From Lacrimispora xylanisolvens (GTDB taxonomy: Bacteria; Bacillota; Clostridia; Lachnospirales; Lachnospiraceae), in the NCBI GenBank assembly GCA_017084465.1, contig CP070896.1:1426001-1490000 (forward strand): a stretch of DNA of 64,000 bases. Direction: 5' to 3'. This document shows, piece after piece, positions 38,389 through 47,858 of this stretch. A program made the position numbers and the translations under genes. The notes under the pieces are model-generated. The model ran no database searches, was not told where the DNA came from, and worked only from the letters and a program-made list of their open reading frames with translations. Positions within the stretch are counted from its first letter, which is position 1; each line of letters opens with the position of its first letter.

Positions 38389-39887
38389 TCAACTGAGAGG
38401 CGAAATCAGACTATCAATATCTGGATTATTCAGGTAATCAGCACGCATGATCCCTGCATACCTATAGTCAAAATCAAGCAGCGAAGAAAGCTCACCGCCA
38501 AGCTCCCTGATATACCATCTGTCCTCATACTTCACGGTATCAATACAAATAATATAACGGGTACCATTTAATTCAAACACAGCTGCAATGCTTTCTGTGT
38601 CATCTGCACCGTAAGCTTTCATCCTCCTGAGTTTTATATTCTGAAAATCATTTGACCCATAAGACTCTGACATTTTTTCCGGACTAATATATCCCAAATT
38701 TTTATGGAACTCGTATTCAAACGTTTTGGCAATTCTGATAACCCGAAAGATACATCCAATTCTTCCGCCTGAACCAGATCAGCCGTATCTATTTCCGAAA
38801 AGACACACAATGCCGTGTATTGTTCTAATAAATTCCACCGAATGTCATTTTTTCTGCTTTCAATGTTTAAATCTCTGGTAAAATCAGTTACAGCTGGGAA
38901 ATTAAATTCCTGCTGCATAAAAATATATGCCCCACTACTTTCTAGTCTGGTCCGAAAATCAAAATGATCCACATAGCTCTCCACTGCAAATGTACCAATC
39001 ATCTTGTCCTGTTCATTGGCTGCAAGATATTCCAGGTATCTTCTGACTGCCATCTGAGACGAATCAAAGCCTCCTGTTTCCTCGTTGATGGCAGCAGACC
39101 CTAATGCACCATGCTCCGCTTCTGCCTCTAATAAGTTTTTTGAAAAATCAGGCACCAATTGTTTTAAAATCTGCTCATCCGCTGTTTCTAACGAGAGTGT
39201 CCCTACCTCTGTTCTTTCCATTCCTGACATATTGGCAAAGATTCCGCCTAACTGGTGATTAAACCACCGGCCGTCCTTTCTTATTACATCAAAAATCAAA
39301 AAGAATTTCCTGCCATCCACTTCAATAGCGGCAACACAGCTTACCATTTTATCCCCGCCATACCGTTTCGCTATTCTGATTAAATTTTCCTGATGTTTTT
39401 CATTCGTGTAAGCATCATCTAAATCTCCAGGGTCAACAAATCCCACCAGCTTCACTGATTTAAGATCCACAGCCTTTATACCGCTCTCCAGATTATCGAC
39501 AAAAGCCTTTACCTCCGCTGTATTTTTTAGACGCACAGGAACATCCTCCAAGCCAAGCCCGCAAAGAATTGCAAATTGACGCATAATATCATCTGTATCC
39601 ATATTTTCTGAAAAGCTATCTGCCATGCACTTTAAATTACTCTCCCTAAGCCCTGTTAAATAACCCTTTACTGCACTCTCCGGAGAATCAAATCCAGGCT
39701 GTGCAGTTGTCTGGGAGGTATTAGTAAAACCTTCCTGCAAAGGTAATTTAGAATGCATCTGTGAAATAACCTTTTTCCCTTCTATAAGCTCAGAACTCTC
39801 CTGTGCAGAACAGGCACACAAGGATCCAGATACCAGAAATGCTGCTGCAACTGCTAAAACAAATTTTCCACGTTTCATCATTTTCAT
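38389..39887 (-). CDS. Lipoprotein with duplicated domain, co-regulated with the injection system (one frameshift)
   Basis: Reconstructed to about 499 aa. The N-terminus is a lipoprotein signal (VAAAFLVSGSLCACSAQ) with the lipidated Cys in LCAC. Two halves are related: DGRKFFLIFDVIRKDGRWFNHQLGGIF and NGTRYIICIDTVKYEDRWYIRELGGEL, each preceded by a helix and a charged strand. The frame breaks near 38725 in AAAA; one more A gives PKTFEYEFHKNLGYIS. Its promoter (A2) is nearly identical to that of the vWA-sheath operon, which ties it to the system as a possible envelope component. No family name recognised. Confidence 0.65.
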
Positions 39888-39914
39888 ATACTCCCTTAAT
39901 TTCGCAACTTTTGG

Positions 39915-39988
39915 TTACATTATAATACATTAATTTACAAAAATTTCATTCATGTAATTTTTAGCACCCTACATGTAATTTTTGGTAA
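39915..39988 (-). promoter_or_regulatory. LytTR-type promoter cassette A2 before the lipoprotein gene
   Basis: Same 74-base layout as A1: -10 TATAAT on the minus strand (39924-39919) and two AAAATTACATG direct repeats with 21-base period (CATGTAATTTTTAGCACCC and CATGTAATTTTTGGTAA on the plus strand). The lipoprotein start codon follows 32 bases after the -10. Confidence 0.6.
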
Positions 39989-40005
39989 TTTAGTATCAGT
40001 AAAAA

Positions 40006-40038
40006 CAAAAAAAGAAAAGCAGCTATTAACTGCTTTTC
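40006..40038 (-). terminator. Rho-independent terminator after the LytTR regulator
   Basis: On the minus strand a perfect 9-bp stem GAAAAGCAG / CTGCTTTTC with a 7-base loop is followed by TTTTTTTGTTTTT. It isolates the regulator transcript from the lipoprotein promoter. Confidence 0.8.
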
Positions 40039-40149
40039 TAAGATAATCATTATTGTGAAATATTAAGTTTTCACTGCACTACCTCATCCTGCTTTCCATT
40101 CCATATAAACAATATCAGGCACAGATCTTCCACATTTACCTGGCAGTTT

Positions 40150-40872
40150 TTAAACCTGACACCACCCCATGGTTTCAAACATAATCTCTTCCACTTCCTT
40201 ACGCCTGCTGCGGCTGACTGGCAGACAGGTTCCATCCATTAATTCCACTACGTCATTAGAGATTCTGGCAATCTGGGTGAAACTCACCAGATAAGACTGG
40301 TGTATTCTGATAAAACGAATCTTACGGTCTTTTAATTCGTGTTCTATCTCCTCCAGACTTTTGTATAGTCTGTGACGGCCCTCTTCACATGCGATCTCAG
40401 TCAGTCGGAGCTTACTTTCAAAATACAGTACTTTCTTTAAATATACCTGACTCTCTGTTCTGCCATATTTGAAGTGATAATATAAGTCTTTTGTCTCAAT
40501 CAGATTTAATATGTGGCTGAAATTATTATTGAATTCAGGATCCCTTACGGGCTTAACAAGGTATCCGATGGGTGCTGAGCGAAAGGCCTGATTGATGTAT
40601 CTCTGATGAGATGTCATAAATACAATTTGTACCATGCGGTCGTATTCACGGATTCGTTCTGCTGCCATCAATCCATTCATACGTCTCATCTCAATATCCA
40701 TATAAATGATGTCGAAACGCTTTCCTAAATAAACAGCTCTGACAATTTCATCACCGTCACAGAAGGTCTCCACATCCAGATTTATTTCTCTCTCAATCCC
40801 AATCCTGCGCAAACGCGTTTCTGCTTCCAACAGCAGCAGATGGTCATCATCACATACTCCTATTTTTAACAT
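40150..40872 (-). CDS. LytTR-family response regulator (orphan)
   Basis: A 240-aa regulator from ATG 40872, set by GGAGGAGAG upstream. The receiver domain (1-125) has the acidic pair in VCDDDH, phospho-acceptor Asp59 in DIIYMDIE, Thr87 in MTSHQ and Lys107 in GYLVKPV. The C-terminal LytTR domain (about 140-238) has KKVLYFESKLRLTEI and FIRIHQSYLVSFTQI, typical of AgrA/VirR-type DNA binding. No histidine kinase is encoded next to it. It lies directly upstream of the injection cluster, and direct repeats suited to a LytTR dimer precede its own gene and three other transcripts here, so it is the probable regulator of the system. Confidence 0.9.
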   Translation of the reverse strand: MLKIGVCDDDHLLLLEAETRLRRIGIEREINLDVETFCDGDEIVRAVYLGKRFDIIYMDIEMRRMNGLMAAERIREYDRMVQIVFMTSHQRYINQAFRSAPIGYLVKPVRDPEFNNNFSHILNLIETKDLYYHFKYGRTESQVYLKKVLYFESKLRLTEIACEEGRHRLYKSLEEIEHELKDRKIRFIRIHQSYLVSFTQIARISNDVVELMDGTCLPVSRSRRKEVEEIMFETMGWCQV

Positions 40873-40976
40873 GGCCTCTCCTCCTATTATCCAGCAATCT
40901 CCGAAATCAGTTTTTCTACAGATTTGCTTCTTCATCAAATGTTAATGGTATGCTAATTATGTTTCTTAACGGTCTC

Positions 40977-41050
40977 AGCATATAACTATTTTCGACAACT
41001 TTCAACCCAAGTGCCAAAATTATACACGTTGAGTTCCAAAATTGACACAT
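40977..41050 (-). promoter_or_regulatory. Promoter of the LytTR regulator with direct repeats (element B2)
   Basis: On the minus strand: -35 TTGAAA (41005-41000), 17-base spacer, -10 TATGCT (40982-40977). Two AATTTTGG-type repeats 22 bases apart lie directly upstream. The 51 bases 41000-41050 align without gaps to the module 2 promoter (5876-5926), which suggests autoregulation. The rest of 40873-41146 is AT-rich and shows no gene. Confidence 0.6.
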
Positions 41051-41146
41051 TTCGCTTTTTAAAAGTTACTTTTTTTTTATATTAAAACAATATTTTTTTT
41101 TATGATTTTATAATTGTTATTTTTAACACATTCTTTATAAAAAAGC

Positions 41147-41197
41147 AAAAAAGGAATGAGCATTACGCTTCTAATATAGAAGCATACCGCTCATTCC
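41147..41197 (-). terminator. Strong Rho-independent terminator after the GGDEF/HD-GYP gene
   Basis: On the minus strand GGAATGAGC / GCTCATTCC encloses an inner GCTTCT / AGAAGC stem, followed by TTTTTTGC. It ends the transcript of 41216-42958. Confidence 0.85.
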
Positions 41198-41215
41198 TGT
41201 TAATTATATAACAAT

Positions 41216-42958
41216 CTAGGCTCCGGTTCCGGATTTATTAATTACTTTATCAATGAATATAGATACATACTCTTTACAAAACTGTGTTCCTGCTCCCTTT
41301 AAAAGCTCACTGATTGCAATTTCCTTTGGCAGCGCGTGGCGGTAGCTCCGCTCACTGATCATGGCGTCATAAGCATCTGCTATGGCAATGATTCTGGACT
41401 GTATGGGAATCTCCTTTCCCTTCAGCCCTTTGGGATATCCGCTTCCATCCCAGCGCTCATGATGGGCAAGCACGTAATCCGCCATTTCTGAAAGCTCATT
41501 CACTGTACTTAAAATGCGGTATCCGATTTCGGGGTGCTTTTTTATCTCTCCCCATTCATCTAAATCAAGCTTTCCGTTCTTATTAAGAATACCTTCTTCA
41601 ATTGCTACCTTGCCAATATCGTGAAGGAGGCCAACTGTTTTTAATTCCTTGATGTCATCTTCCTGAAGTTCAAGCGCTTCCCCCATCTTTTCACACAGCT
41701 CTGATACACGAAGGGAATGCTGTTCCTCTCGGAAGTTCTTTTCATGAAGTGCCGCCATAATGGTGTAAATGGTCTTTCCCCTCATGCTGGGACTTTCCAT
41801 CAGCTTTTTCCGATACATAAAATCTTCGGCTTTCTTTAAAACCTCTGTAATGGAATCATCACTGCTGCACTTTATACTGTATCCGAAAGAGATGGAAAGC
41901 ATGATTTTATTCACAGCCTGAGCCTTTGCCATGTCACTCATGGATGAAATCATCTTTTTAATCTCTTTTTCGCCTGTGCCGGGTGAAAAGATCACAAACT
42001 CATCTCCACCAAGCCGGCATATGATATCATGGCTGCGGGTGTTGTTCATCAGAACTGCCGCCGCTTTTCGTATGTATTCATCTCCTGCTGCATGACCAAA
42101 GGAATCATTAATCAGTTTCAGACCATTGATATCTGCCATGGTGATTACCAGCGGATAGTTAAACTCCTGGTCCAAAACCTTCAGCTGCTCTTCAAAATAT
42201 CTTCTGTTATACAAACCAGTAAGCGGATCATGAAAGCTTAAATAATTCAGTCTTTCCTGAGCCTGCCTGCGCTCGGTTATATTATTGACTATCAGGGCCA
42301 GCTGGTTTTTGCCAGGGCAGAAAACAATCACCTCATAATATGTGCTTGTCCTGTTCCGAAACCGTTCATAGCGGGCTGGCTCCCCTGTTCTCACAGTCTT
42401 TGCAAGCAGCTCCCATATATCAGGATCCAGAGTGTCATGTATGTCACAAAAATATCCTCCCAGCACAGAAACTTCCTTGTCACAGGCCAGTTCCTCATAG
42501 CAGGGATTTACATCAATCAGCCTGTAGTGCCTGATGTCGGTTTCATTCTCTCCCTCAAACAGTGCCATTCCAAGCTGCATATGAGCTATAATTGTCCGGT
42601 ATTTCTCTTCACTTTCCATAAGCATCTGATCATAAAGACCGATCTTTTTATACTGCATCTTCAGTTCTTTATAACTTTTGCTCAGTTCTTCTTCTGCGGC
42701 ACCGGCTTTGTTAAGCAGTCTTAACATCACATAGTATAAAAATGCGGAAGTACAAAATACAAATATGACTCCCTTCCCCATGCTAAAAAGCATGACTGAA
42801 TGGGAATTGCTGACAATGGCAGGAACCAATCTGTCAGAACACAAAATCCAGAACAAACCAAGCAGAAAATAAGCCACGCAGATCTTAAGTCCTTCCTGCT
42901 TTAATTCCTTTCTGCTCTTATTTAACATAAGGAAATGTTCCCTCAGCCTTTTCCACAT
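41216..42958 (-). CDS. Membrane PAS-GGDEF-HD-GYP protein (cyclic-di-GMP turnover)
   Basis: A 580-aa protein. Two transmembrane helices lie near 25-90 (ICVAYFLLGLFWILC, GVIFVFCTSAFLYYVML), a coiled coil and a PAS-like sensor around 115-235, a GGDEF domain with intact LGGDEF near 314, and an HD-GYP domain with HDIGK near 443 and HHERWDGSGYP near 500. The catalytic residues of both halves are present, so it may make and break cyclic di-GMP, with one activity probably dominant. It is monocistronic, with GGAGGGG before the start and terminators on both sides. No direct tie to either neighbouring cluster is visible. Confidence 0.9.
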   Translation of the reverse strand: MWKRLREHFLMLNKSRKELKQEGLKICVAYFLLGLFWILCSDRLVPAIVSNSHSVMLFSMGKGVIFVFCTSAFLYYVMLRLLNKAGAAEEELSKSYKELKMQYKKIGLYDQMLMESEEKYRTIIAHMQLGMALFEGENETDIRHYRLIDVNPCYEELACDKEVSVLGGYFCDIHDTLDPDIWELLAKTVRTGEPARYERFRNRTSTYYEVIVFCPGKNQLALIVNNITERRQAQERLNYLSFHDPLTGLYNRRYFEEQLKVLDQEFNYPLVITMADINGLKLINDSFGHAAGDEYIRKAAAVLMNNTRSHDIICRLGGDEFVIFSPGTGEKEIKKMISSMSDMAKAQAVNKIMLSISFGYSIKCSSDDSITEVLKKAEDFMYRKKLMESPSMRGKTIYTIMAALHEKNFREEQHSLRVSELCEKMGEALELQEDDIKELKTVGLLHDIGKVAIEEGILNKNGKLDLDEWGEIKKHPEIGYRILSTVNELSEMADYVLAHHERWDGSGYPKGLKGKEIPIQSRIIAIADAYDAMISERSYRHALPKEIAISELLKGAGTQFCKEYVSIFIDKVINKSGTGA

Positions 42959-43052
42959 ACCGCCCCTCCTTTGATGATTTTATTATACACGATTTTCATT
43001 CTTCTGAAAACCAATAAGTGATATTTTTCTATAGTTGGATAAAACTGGTAAC

Positions 43053-43081
43053 AAAAAAACACGGTCTGAAAATAGCCGTGT
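43053..43081 (-). terminator. Rho-independent terminator of the minus-strand purine operon
   Basis: The minus strand reads ACACGG, an 11-base loop, CCGTGT, then a run of T. It lies 12 bases after the stop of the mocA-like gene, the last gene of the operon. Confidence 0.75.
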
Positions 43082-43093
43082 CTTTCTAACAAT

Positions 43094-43670
43094 TTATTCT
43101 AATTGATCGGACATGTTGTCAATGTCCTTTAATTCAGCAGCGCTTTCTGCTTCTAAAAGAAAAACATCAGACGGGTGGGCTCTGATTATCTTCTTTCCGC
43201 CCCTGTCACCTGTTAGCTCCATCAGCTCTCTTCTGTAGCTGCCTGCAAATATGGCAGGATTGCCCGGCTCTCCTCTAAAACATAAACAGGCAAGTCCCTT
43301 TTTGCTTTCATAAAATCCTTTCACCAGCGCCTCTATGGTAGAAGATTTTAAGTAGGGCTGATCACAGACTGCAAATAAAAAATCTGTGTTTTCATGTTCC
43401 AATTCCTTTAATGCCAGTTGAATGGAATGAGATATCCCCAGTCTGCTGTCCCTGTTTACTATGATTTTATATCCGGTGTCTTTCATGTACTCCATAATCT
43501 CATGGTATTGGGTAACGATCAGTTTTCTGGAAAACAAACCTTTTGGAAGCTGGTCCATTTCTTCTATAATATAACGGTACATCGGCTTTCCATTAATTTC
43601 ATAAAGCAGCTTATTTCCATTGAACCTTACGCTGTCCCCCCGCTGCCAGAAGAATCAGTGTCATATTCAT
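43094..43670 (-). CDS. MocA-like molybdenum cofactor nucleotidyltransferase (one frameshift)
   Basis: Reconstructed to 191 aa. It resembles the MobA/MocA group of NTP transferases: LLAAGDSVRFNGNKLLYEIN with the G-x(n)-R-x-G-x-K nucleotide loop near 8-25, then NRDSRLGISHSIQLAL, and FLFAVCDQPYL with the metal-binding Asp. It would transfer CMP or GMP to molybdopterin for the Se/Mo hydroxylase of this operon. One extra G in a six-G run near 43645 breaks the N-terminus; the start overlaps the preceding stop (ATGA). It is the last gene before the operon terminator. Confidence 0.75.
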
Positions 43671-44483
43671 GTTGAAATCCTTTCCTTCTGGGCAAAATGC
43701 TTTTTTTGAAGACTTAATATAGCTTCCAATACTCCCCCACCAATGGCAGATGCCTTGTCAGAAATCGTATAACAGTGCAAGGTCACTCCTCTGGGATCAA
43801 TGTCTCCTGATTTCATTCCCCGAAAAACAGTTACTCCATCCTGAAGCAGTCCTCTTACCACTCCTCCCACCTGGGCAAGCACAGGAGTATCATTTACATA
43901 CCCAACCACATCATTTAACTGCACGACTGCTCCAATAGTTACAGCTGGGTGAAATACGCCGTGATCCACAGCACGTATGATCCGTTCTTTATCATAGCCA
44001 CCTATCATTCCCGGAACCCCCGTATTGGGTTTGGCACTGCCGTTCCAGATGCACCGTCCCAGATCATGGCCCCGTTTTGTTTCCACTACGCAGTGGCAGT
44101 CCTTCCCCCGCAGTAAAACCAGGTCCGACTGCGATTACAATGTCTGCATCCGTAATCCTGGTACCCAGATTCTTCTTTGCTATAATCGCATCTACAACTG
44201 CATCCGGATTCCATTTTTCACGGATACCGCACTCCTCATCAACCACCACTGCCACCTGGTCCTTAGACAATGCTTCCTCTACTTCTTCCATGCTGCGGCA
44301 TAATACGCCGGTAATGTCCTCTACTTTAGTCCTGTTTTCGTAAACAGCTCTTGAAAATGCCACAGTACGCCTTACGGTGGTGGGTACGGGTTTCTCAGTC
44401 ATAACCACTAAAAAGCCGCAGCGGTGGAGGCGGCAGGCGATTCCAGATGCCAGATCACCTGCTCCTTTGATCAATATCTTCAT
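43667..44483 (-). CDS. yqeB: YqeB, selenium-dependent molybdenum hydroxylase accessory protein (one frameshift)
   Basis: Reconstructed to about 271 aa from ATG 44483. The N-terminus is a Rossmann-like ILIKGAGDLASGIACRLHR, followed by TEKPVPTTVRRTVAFSRAV, VVVDEECGIREKWNPDAVVD and AVGPGFTAG, all typical of the EF2563/YqeB family that accompanies selenium-dependent molybdenum hydroxylases. The C-terminal half (GAVVQLNDVVGYVNDTPVLA) is joined after removing one G from GGGGG near 44108, which gives AGKDCHCVVETKRG. It is needed, by genetic linkage known for the family, to mature the Se/Mo enzyme. It is tightly packed with its neighbours. Confidence 0.85.
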
Positions 44484-44484
44484 C

Positions 44485-45519
44485 CTACCAGCCCTTTCCG
44501 AATCCGCAGTTTGGATAATGACATTCCTCACAGGAGAGGCACAGCCCCCCTTTTCCAAGCTTATCAAGTTCTTCTTTTGTTATGGGATCATCTGCCATCA
44601 GTCTTGGCAGCACTAAGTCAAATACCGTTCTTTTGGAGTACATCACACAGCCCGGTAGTCCTGCAACCGGAATGTTCTTTCCATCTTTCCGGTAATAGGA
44701 TAAAAGAAACATGGCTCCCGGCAGAACCGGAGCACCATAAGATACCACTTCAGCTCCCGTATTTCGGATTGCCAGCGGAGTTTTGTCATCCGGGTCCACG
44801 CTCATGCCGCCGCTGACCAGTACCATGTCCGCTCCCTGTCTGATAAATTCAAGAATGGCCTCAGAGGTATGCTTCGGCTTATCATCGGTTACCGTCTGTC
44901 CCAGTATTTCTCCGCCAAACTCTTCTGCCTTCGCTCTTAGAACCGGGCCGAATGCATCCTTGACCTTTCCACAATATACTTCACTTCCTGTTGTAACAAT
45001 ACCCACTTTTTTATTTTTATAAGGCAGTATGGAAAATATCCTTTTTCCGCCGCAGAGTTTTTTTACTGCCTCCATCTTGTCCTTTTTAATTACGAGAGGA
45101 ATAATCCTGGTTCCGCAAAGCTTATCCCCTGGTTCTACAGGAGTATTGGGATGCCTGGAAGCAATCATCATATCTCCGGCACTGTTTATTATATCAAGCA
45201 GACCGGTGTCTATTTTTAAAAGTCCGCGAATGGTGGACTTTAATTCTATTTTCCCTTCTTTTACATCGCCCCTGTCCATATGGTCGTTTCTGCATAATTC
45301 ACAAAGTATTTCAGCAGCCTCATTCTCATGATACATGGTATCATCCTTTTCCCAAATATACAGATGTTCTTTTCCCATTGACAGCAGTACAGGAATATCT
45401 TCCTCTGTTACCACATGACCTTTCCGGAATCTTGCATCCTTTGAAACTCCAGGTATGATCTGGGTCATGTCATGGCAAAGAACATGACCTGCTGCGTCTT
45501 CCGTTCTGATCTCTTTCAT
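44485..45519 (-). CDS. Molybdopterin-binding (MoeA/MogA-like) protein of the Se-hydroxylase operon
   Basis: An intact 344-aa protein. The MoCF-binding core spans about 165-310, with KKVGIVTTGSEVY, VTDDKPKHTSEAILEF and MVLVSGGMSVDPDD, then APVLPGAMFLL and PVAGLPGCVM. The N-terminal part (EDAAGHVLCHDMTQI) is MoeA-like. The C-terminus ends in a cysteine cluster (CLSCEECHYPNCGFG) that could bind a metal or a sulfur/selenium donor. It is usually found with yqeB, yqeC and mocA in selenium-dependent hydroxylase operons and probably inserts molybdenum into molybdopterin. Confidence 0.8.
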   Translation of the reverse strand: MKEIRTEDAAGHVLCHDMTQIIPGVSKDARFRKGHVVTEEDIPVLLSMGKEHLYIWEKDDTMYHENEAAEILCELCRNDHMDRGDVKEGKIELKSTIRGLLKIDTGLLDIINSAGDMMIASRHPNTPVEPGDKLCGTRIIPLVIKKDKMEAVKKLCGGKRIFSILPYKNKKVGIVTTGSEVYCGKVKDAFGPVLRAKAEEFGGEILGQTVTDDKPKHTSEAILEFIRQGADMVLVSGGMSVDPDDKTPLAIRNTGAEVVSYGAPVLPGAMFLLSYYRKDGKNIPVAGLPGCVMYSKRTVFDLVLPRLMADDPITKEELDKLGKGGLCLSCEECHYPNCGFGKGW

Positions 45520-45543
45520 CTTGCTGATCCCTTTCGCGTGTCT

Positions 45544-46348
45544 CTAATTCTGAGCCTTTTCTATAAAACTGGTTACTGCTGTGTACTTCGCCCATTGTTT
45601 TCCCATTGCATCTGCTACTGCCTGGGCACTGGACAGCCGCCTTTTATCATCTGCTTTGTTTATTAAAATCCGGTATTCCATGGATTCAACTCCCTTTCGG
45701 GTCCCATTGGTGCTGGTCAGTATCTTTGCTGCATCAGAAGGCGTAATTGGTCCGTACTTTTTCTGACCGTCAAACACCTGTGGTGTCAGTTCATAACGAA
45801 AGCACATCTCTTCCCACGGCTCACCAATACAGTTAAGCCCCATACAGCCAATCACTGCATGAGTTCCGCCTGGTAAAACCGGTTCATTTATCTTAGGTAT
45901 CTTAATTGGAAGGCGCTTTGCACCGTCTGCTTCCACAAGAAGGACATCACAAAGCAGCGTCAGCCGTTCCAGCTCAGAAAGTTCCATTCCCTTTAGCTTC
46001 CCCTCTTCGGCAGGCAGGCCGGTAACCAGTACCCAGCCTGCCAAAGGAAAGAGCTCCTTATGATCTGTTATAAAATTACTCACAGTTTTCCAGTCACCTG
46101 CCTCTGTGACAATTCTGTCAGCCGGCCGTAAAATATGGGTACTGGTAGTTACAATTACCCGCTTTTCCTGAGCTGCCAGCTCATCGGCCAGGCAATACAT
46201 GGAGGTAGTCTTCCCACCCCCCGCCGGTAAAAGCCAAAATCATAGGTTCTTTTAAAGGAATACGAAGAGCTTCCCATAGAGAATCCTTTTCTTCCAGCTG
46301 TAATATTCCATCTGACACATCAATTGCATATGCGCTTTTTAATATCAT
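45544..46348 (-). CDS. yqeC: YqeC, selenium cofactor biosynthesis P-loop protein (one frameshift)
   Basis: Reconstructed to about 267 aa. A Walker A motif appears once one G is removed near 46222 (TGGGGKTTSMYC). Further family blocks are TTSTHI, LLVEADGAKRLPIKIP (Walker B-like) and AVIGCMGLNCIGEPW. The YqeC family accompanies selenium-dependent molybdenum hydroxylases and is thought to act in making or inserting the labile selenium cofactor. Its start overlaps the hydantoinase stop (TGATG), so the two are translationally coupled. Confidence 0.85.
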
Positions 46349-47722
46349 CAGGAAATCACCATTGGCTTGTTTCTGGCCACATAGGAACCTGTCTTTTCCA
46401 ATAAGACTTCACCATTCTCAGCTGCCAGTCTGCCCCCTAAAAATACAAGCTCCGCTTTTCCTTCAACGGAAATTCCTTCAAAGGGACAGTAATCCACATG
46501 GGCAACCTGATTCTCAACAGACATGGTCCATCTGGTATCCGGGTTAAAAAACCACAAGATCAGCGTCACTTCCAGGAGCTATCACGCCTTTTCTTGGATA
46601 AACTCCGTAAAGCTTCGCTGGATTTTCTGAGAGCAGCCGGCACATCTGTTCCACAGTCAGACCATTTTGTTTTACACCAAAGCTGTAAACCAGGGCAGGA
46701 CGGGCTTCCACTCCGGGCATTCCGTTTGGTATCTTCGTAAAATCTTCTTTGCCTGCTGCTTTCTGATCAGTAGTGAAGCTGCAGTGATCGGTGGATACCG
46801 TCTGAATCTGGTCTGTCTTTAAAAGCTCCCAAAGCTTCTGTCTGTCTGATTCCTTCTTAATTGTAGGTGAGATTACATATTTACTTCCCTCAAAACCTGG
46901 AAGATCATAAACATCTTCATTGAAAATCAGATACTGGGGACAGGTTTCCACATATACTTCCTGCCCTCTTTCTCTTGCATATGCAATCTCTTTATAACCG
47001 GCTTCCGAGCTTAGATGTACGATGATAACCGGGCAATCCGCCACCTGGGCTATCTTTAGAAGACGGCCTGCTGCCTCTGCCTCTACTGCCGCTGGTCTTG
47101 TCTTTTTATGGGCATTAACCGTAAAATTACCCTTTGCTTTTTCTTCCTCAATCAGCGCCTCTATGATTCCCTTGTTTTCACAATGTACACCTGCAATTCC
47201 TCCGGCTTCTTTTAAACGTTTTAAGATCTGGTATATCTTGTCAGCCATATACATCTCATCATAAGTCATATACAGCTTAAAGGAAGTCACACCTTCTGAA
47301 ACGATAGTGTCAAGCTCTTCGCTTACGGAATGATTCCAGTCTGAGACTGCCAGGTGAAAGCCATAATCACAGGATGCGTTGCCATCCGCTTTTTTATGCC
47401 AGTTTTTCAGTGCCTGGTGCAGACTTTCTCCCTGGTACTGGGTGGCAAAATCAATAATCATGGTGGTTCCTCCGGCTATAGCTGCCTTGGTTCCTGACTC
47501 AAAATCATCTGCTGTTACGGTCCCTGCCACATGAAGATCAAAATGAGTATGGGCATCAATAAACCCCGGGAACAAAAGTCTGCCGGTTACATCAATAACA
47601 TCTGCTTTTTCCTCTTCAATTCCCGGTTCCACAGCCAGAATCTTTCCATTCTCCATGAGAACATCCGCTGCAACCGCCTTGGTTCCCGATACTACGGTTC
47701 CGCCTTTCAACAACGTCTTCAC
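46348..47722 (-). CDS. hyuA: D-hydantoinase/dihydropyrimidinase-family amidohydrolase (one frameshift)
   Basis: Reconstructed to 457 aa, the usual length for the family. The metal site is visible: DAHTHFDLH near 56-64, the carbamylated Lys in TSFKLYMTYD near 148, GVHCEN and VIVHLSSEAG, then STDHCSF near 310. The C-terminus is split in a six-T run near 46555; five T joins DLVVFNPDTRW. Starts with GTG after AAAGGAAG. In this cluster it is expected to open a hydantoin or dihydropyrimidine-like ring formed during purine breakdown. It corresponds to E. coli ygeZ by context. Confidence 0.85.
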
Positions 47723-47815
47723 AGCAAATCCACTTCCTTTCTTCTAATCCGGTTTGCTTTTGCATACCGGTCTATGCCATCTATTTTCCCTTTTTCATGG
47801 TTCTTTGTCAATCCT

Positions 47816-47854
47816 AAAAAGACGCAGAGAAGTTTTTTTCTCCTGCGTCTTTTT
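47816..47854 (-). terminator. Rho-independent terminator between xdh-like and hydantoinase genes
   Basis: On the minus strand AAAAAGACGCAG / CTGCGTCTTTTT encloses a 15-base loop and ends in TTTTT. It falls 5 bases after the reconstructed hydroxylase stop (47859). A TTGACA hexamer directly downstream (47812-47807) may start a new transcript for the hydantoinase and cofactor genes. Confidence 0.75.
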
Positions 47855-47858
47855 CCGG

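Noticed and set aside
38255..39988. CRISPR-like repeats
   Set aside because: There are only two copies per cassette with a 21-base period beside promoters; no array or cas genes.
165..40872. Prophage tail region
   Set aside because: No terminase, portal, capsid, integrase, holin or lysin genes were found, while FHA, PP2C, vWA, DnaJ and Rhs genes are present.
40150..42958. GGDEF/HD-GYP protein as sensor partner of the LytTR regulator
   Set aside because: It has no histidine kinase domain and is separated by a strong terminator and its own transcript.
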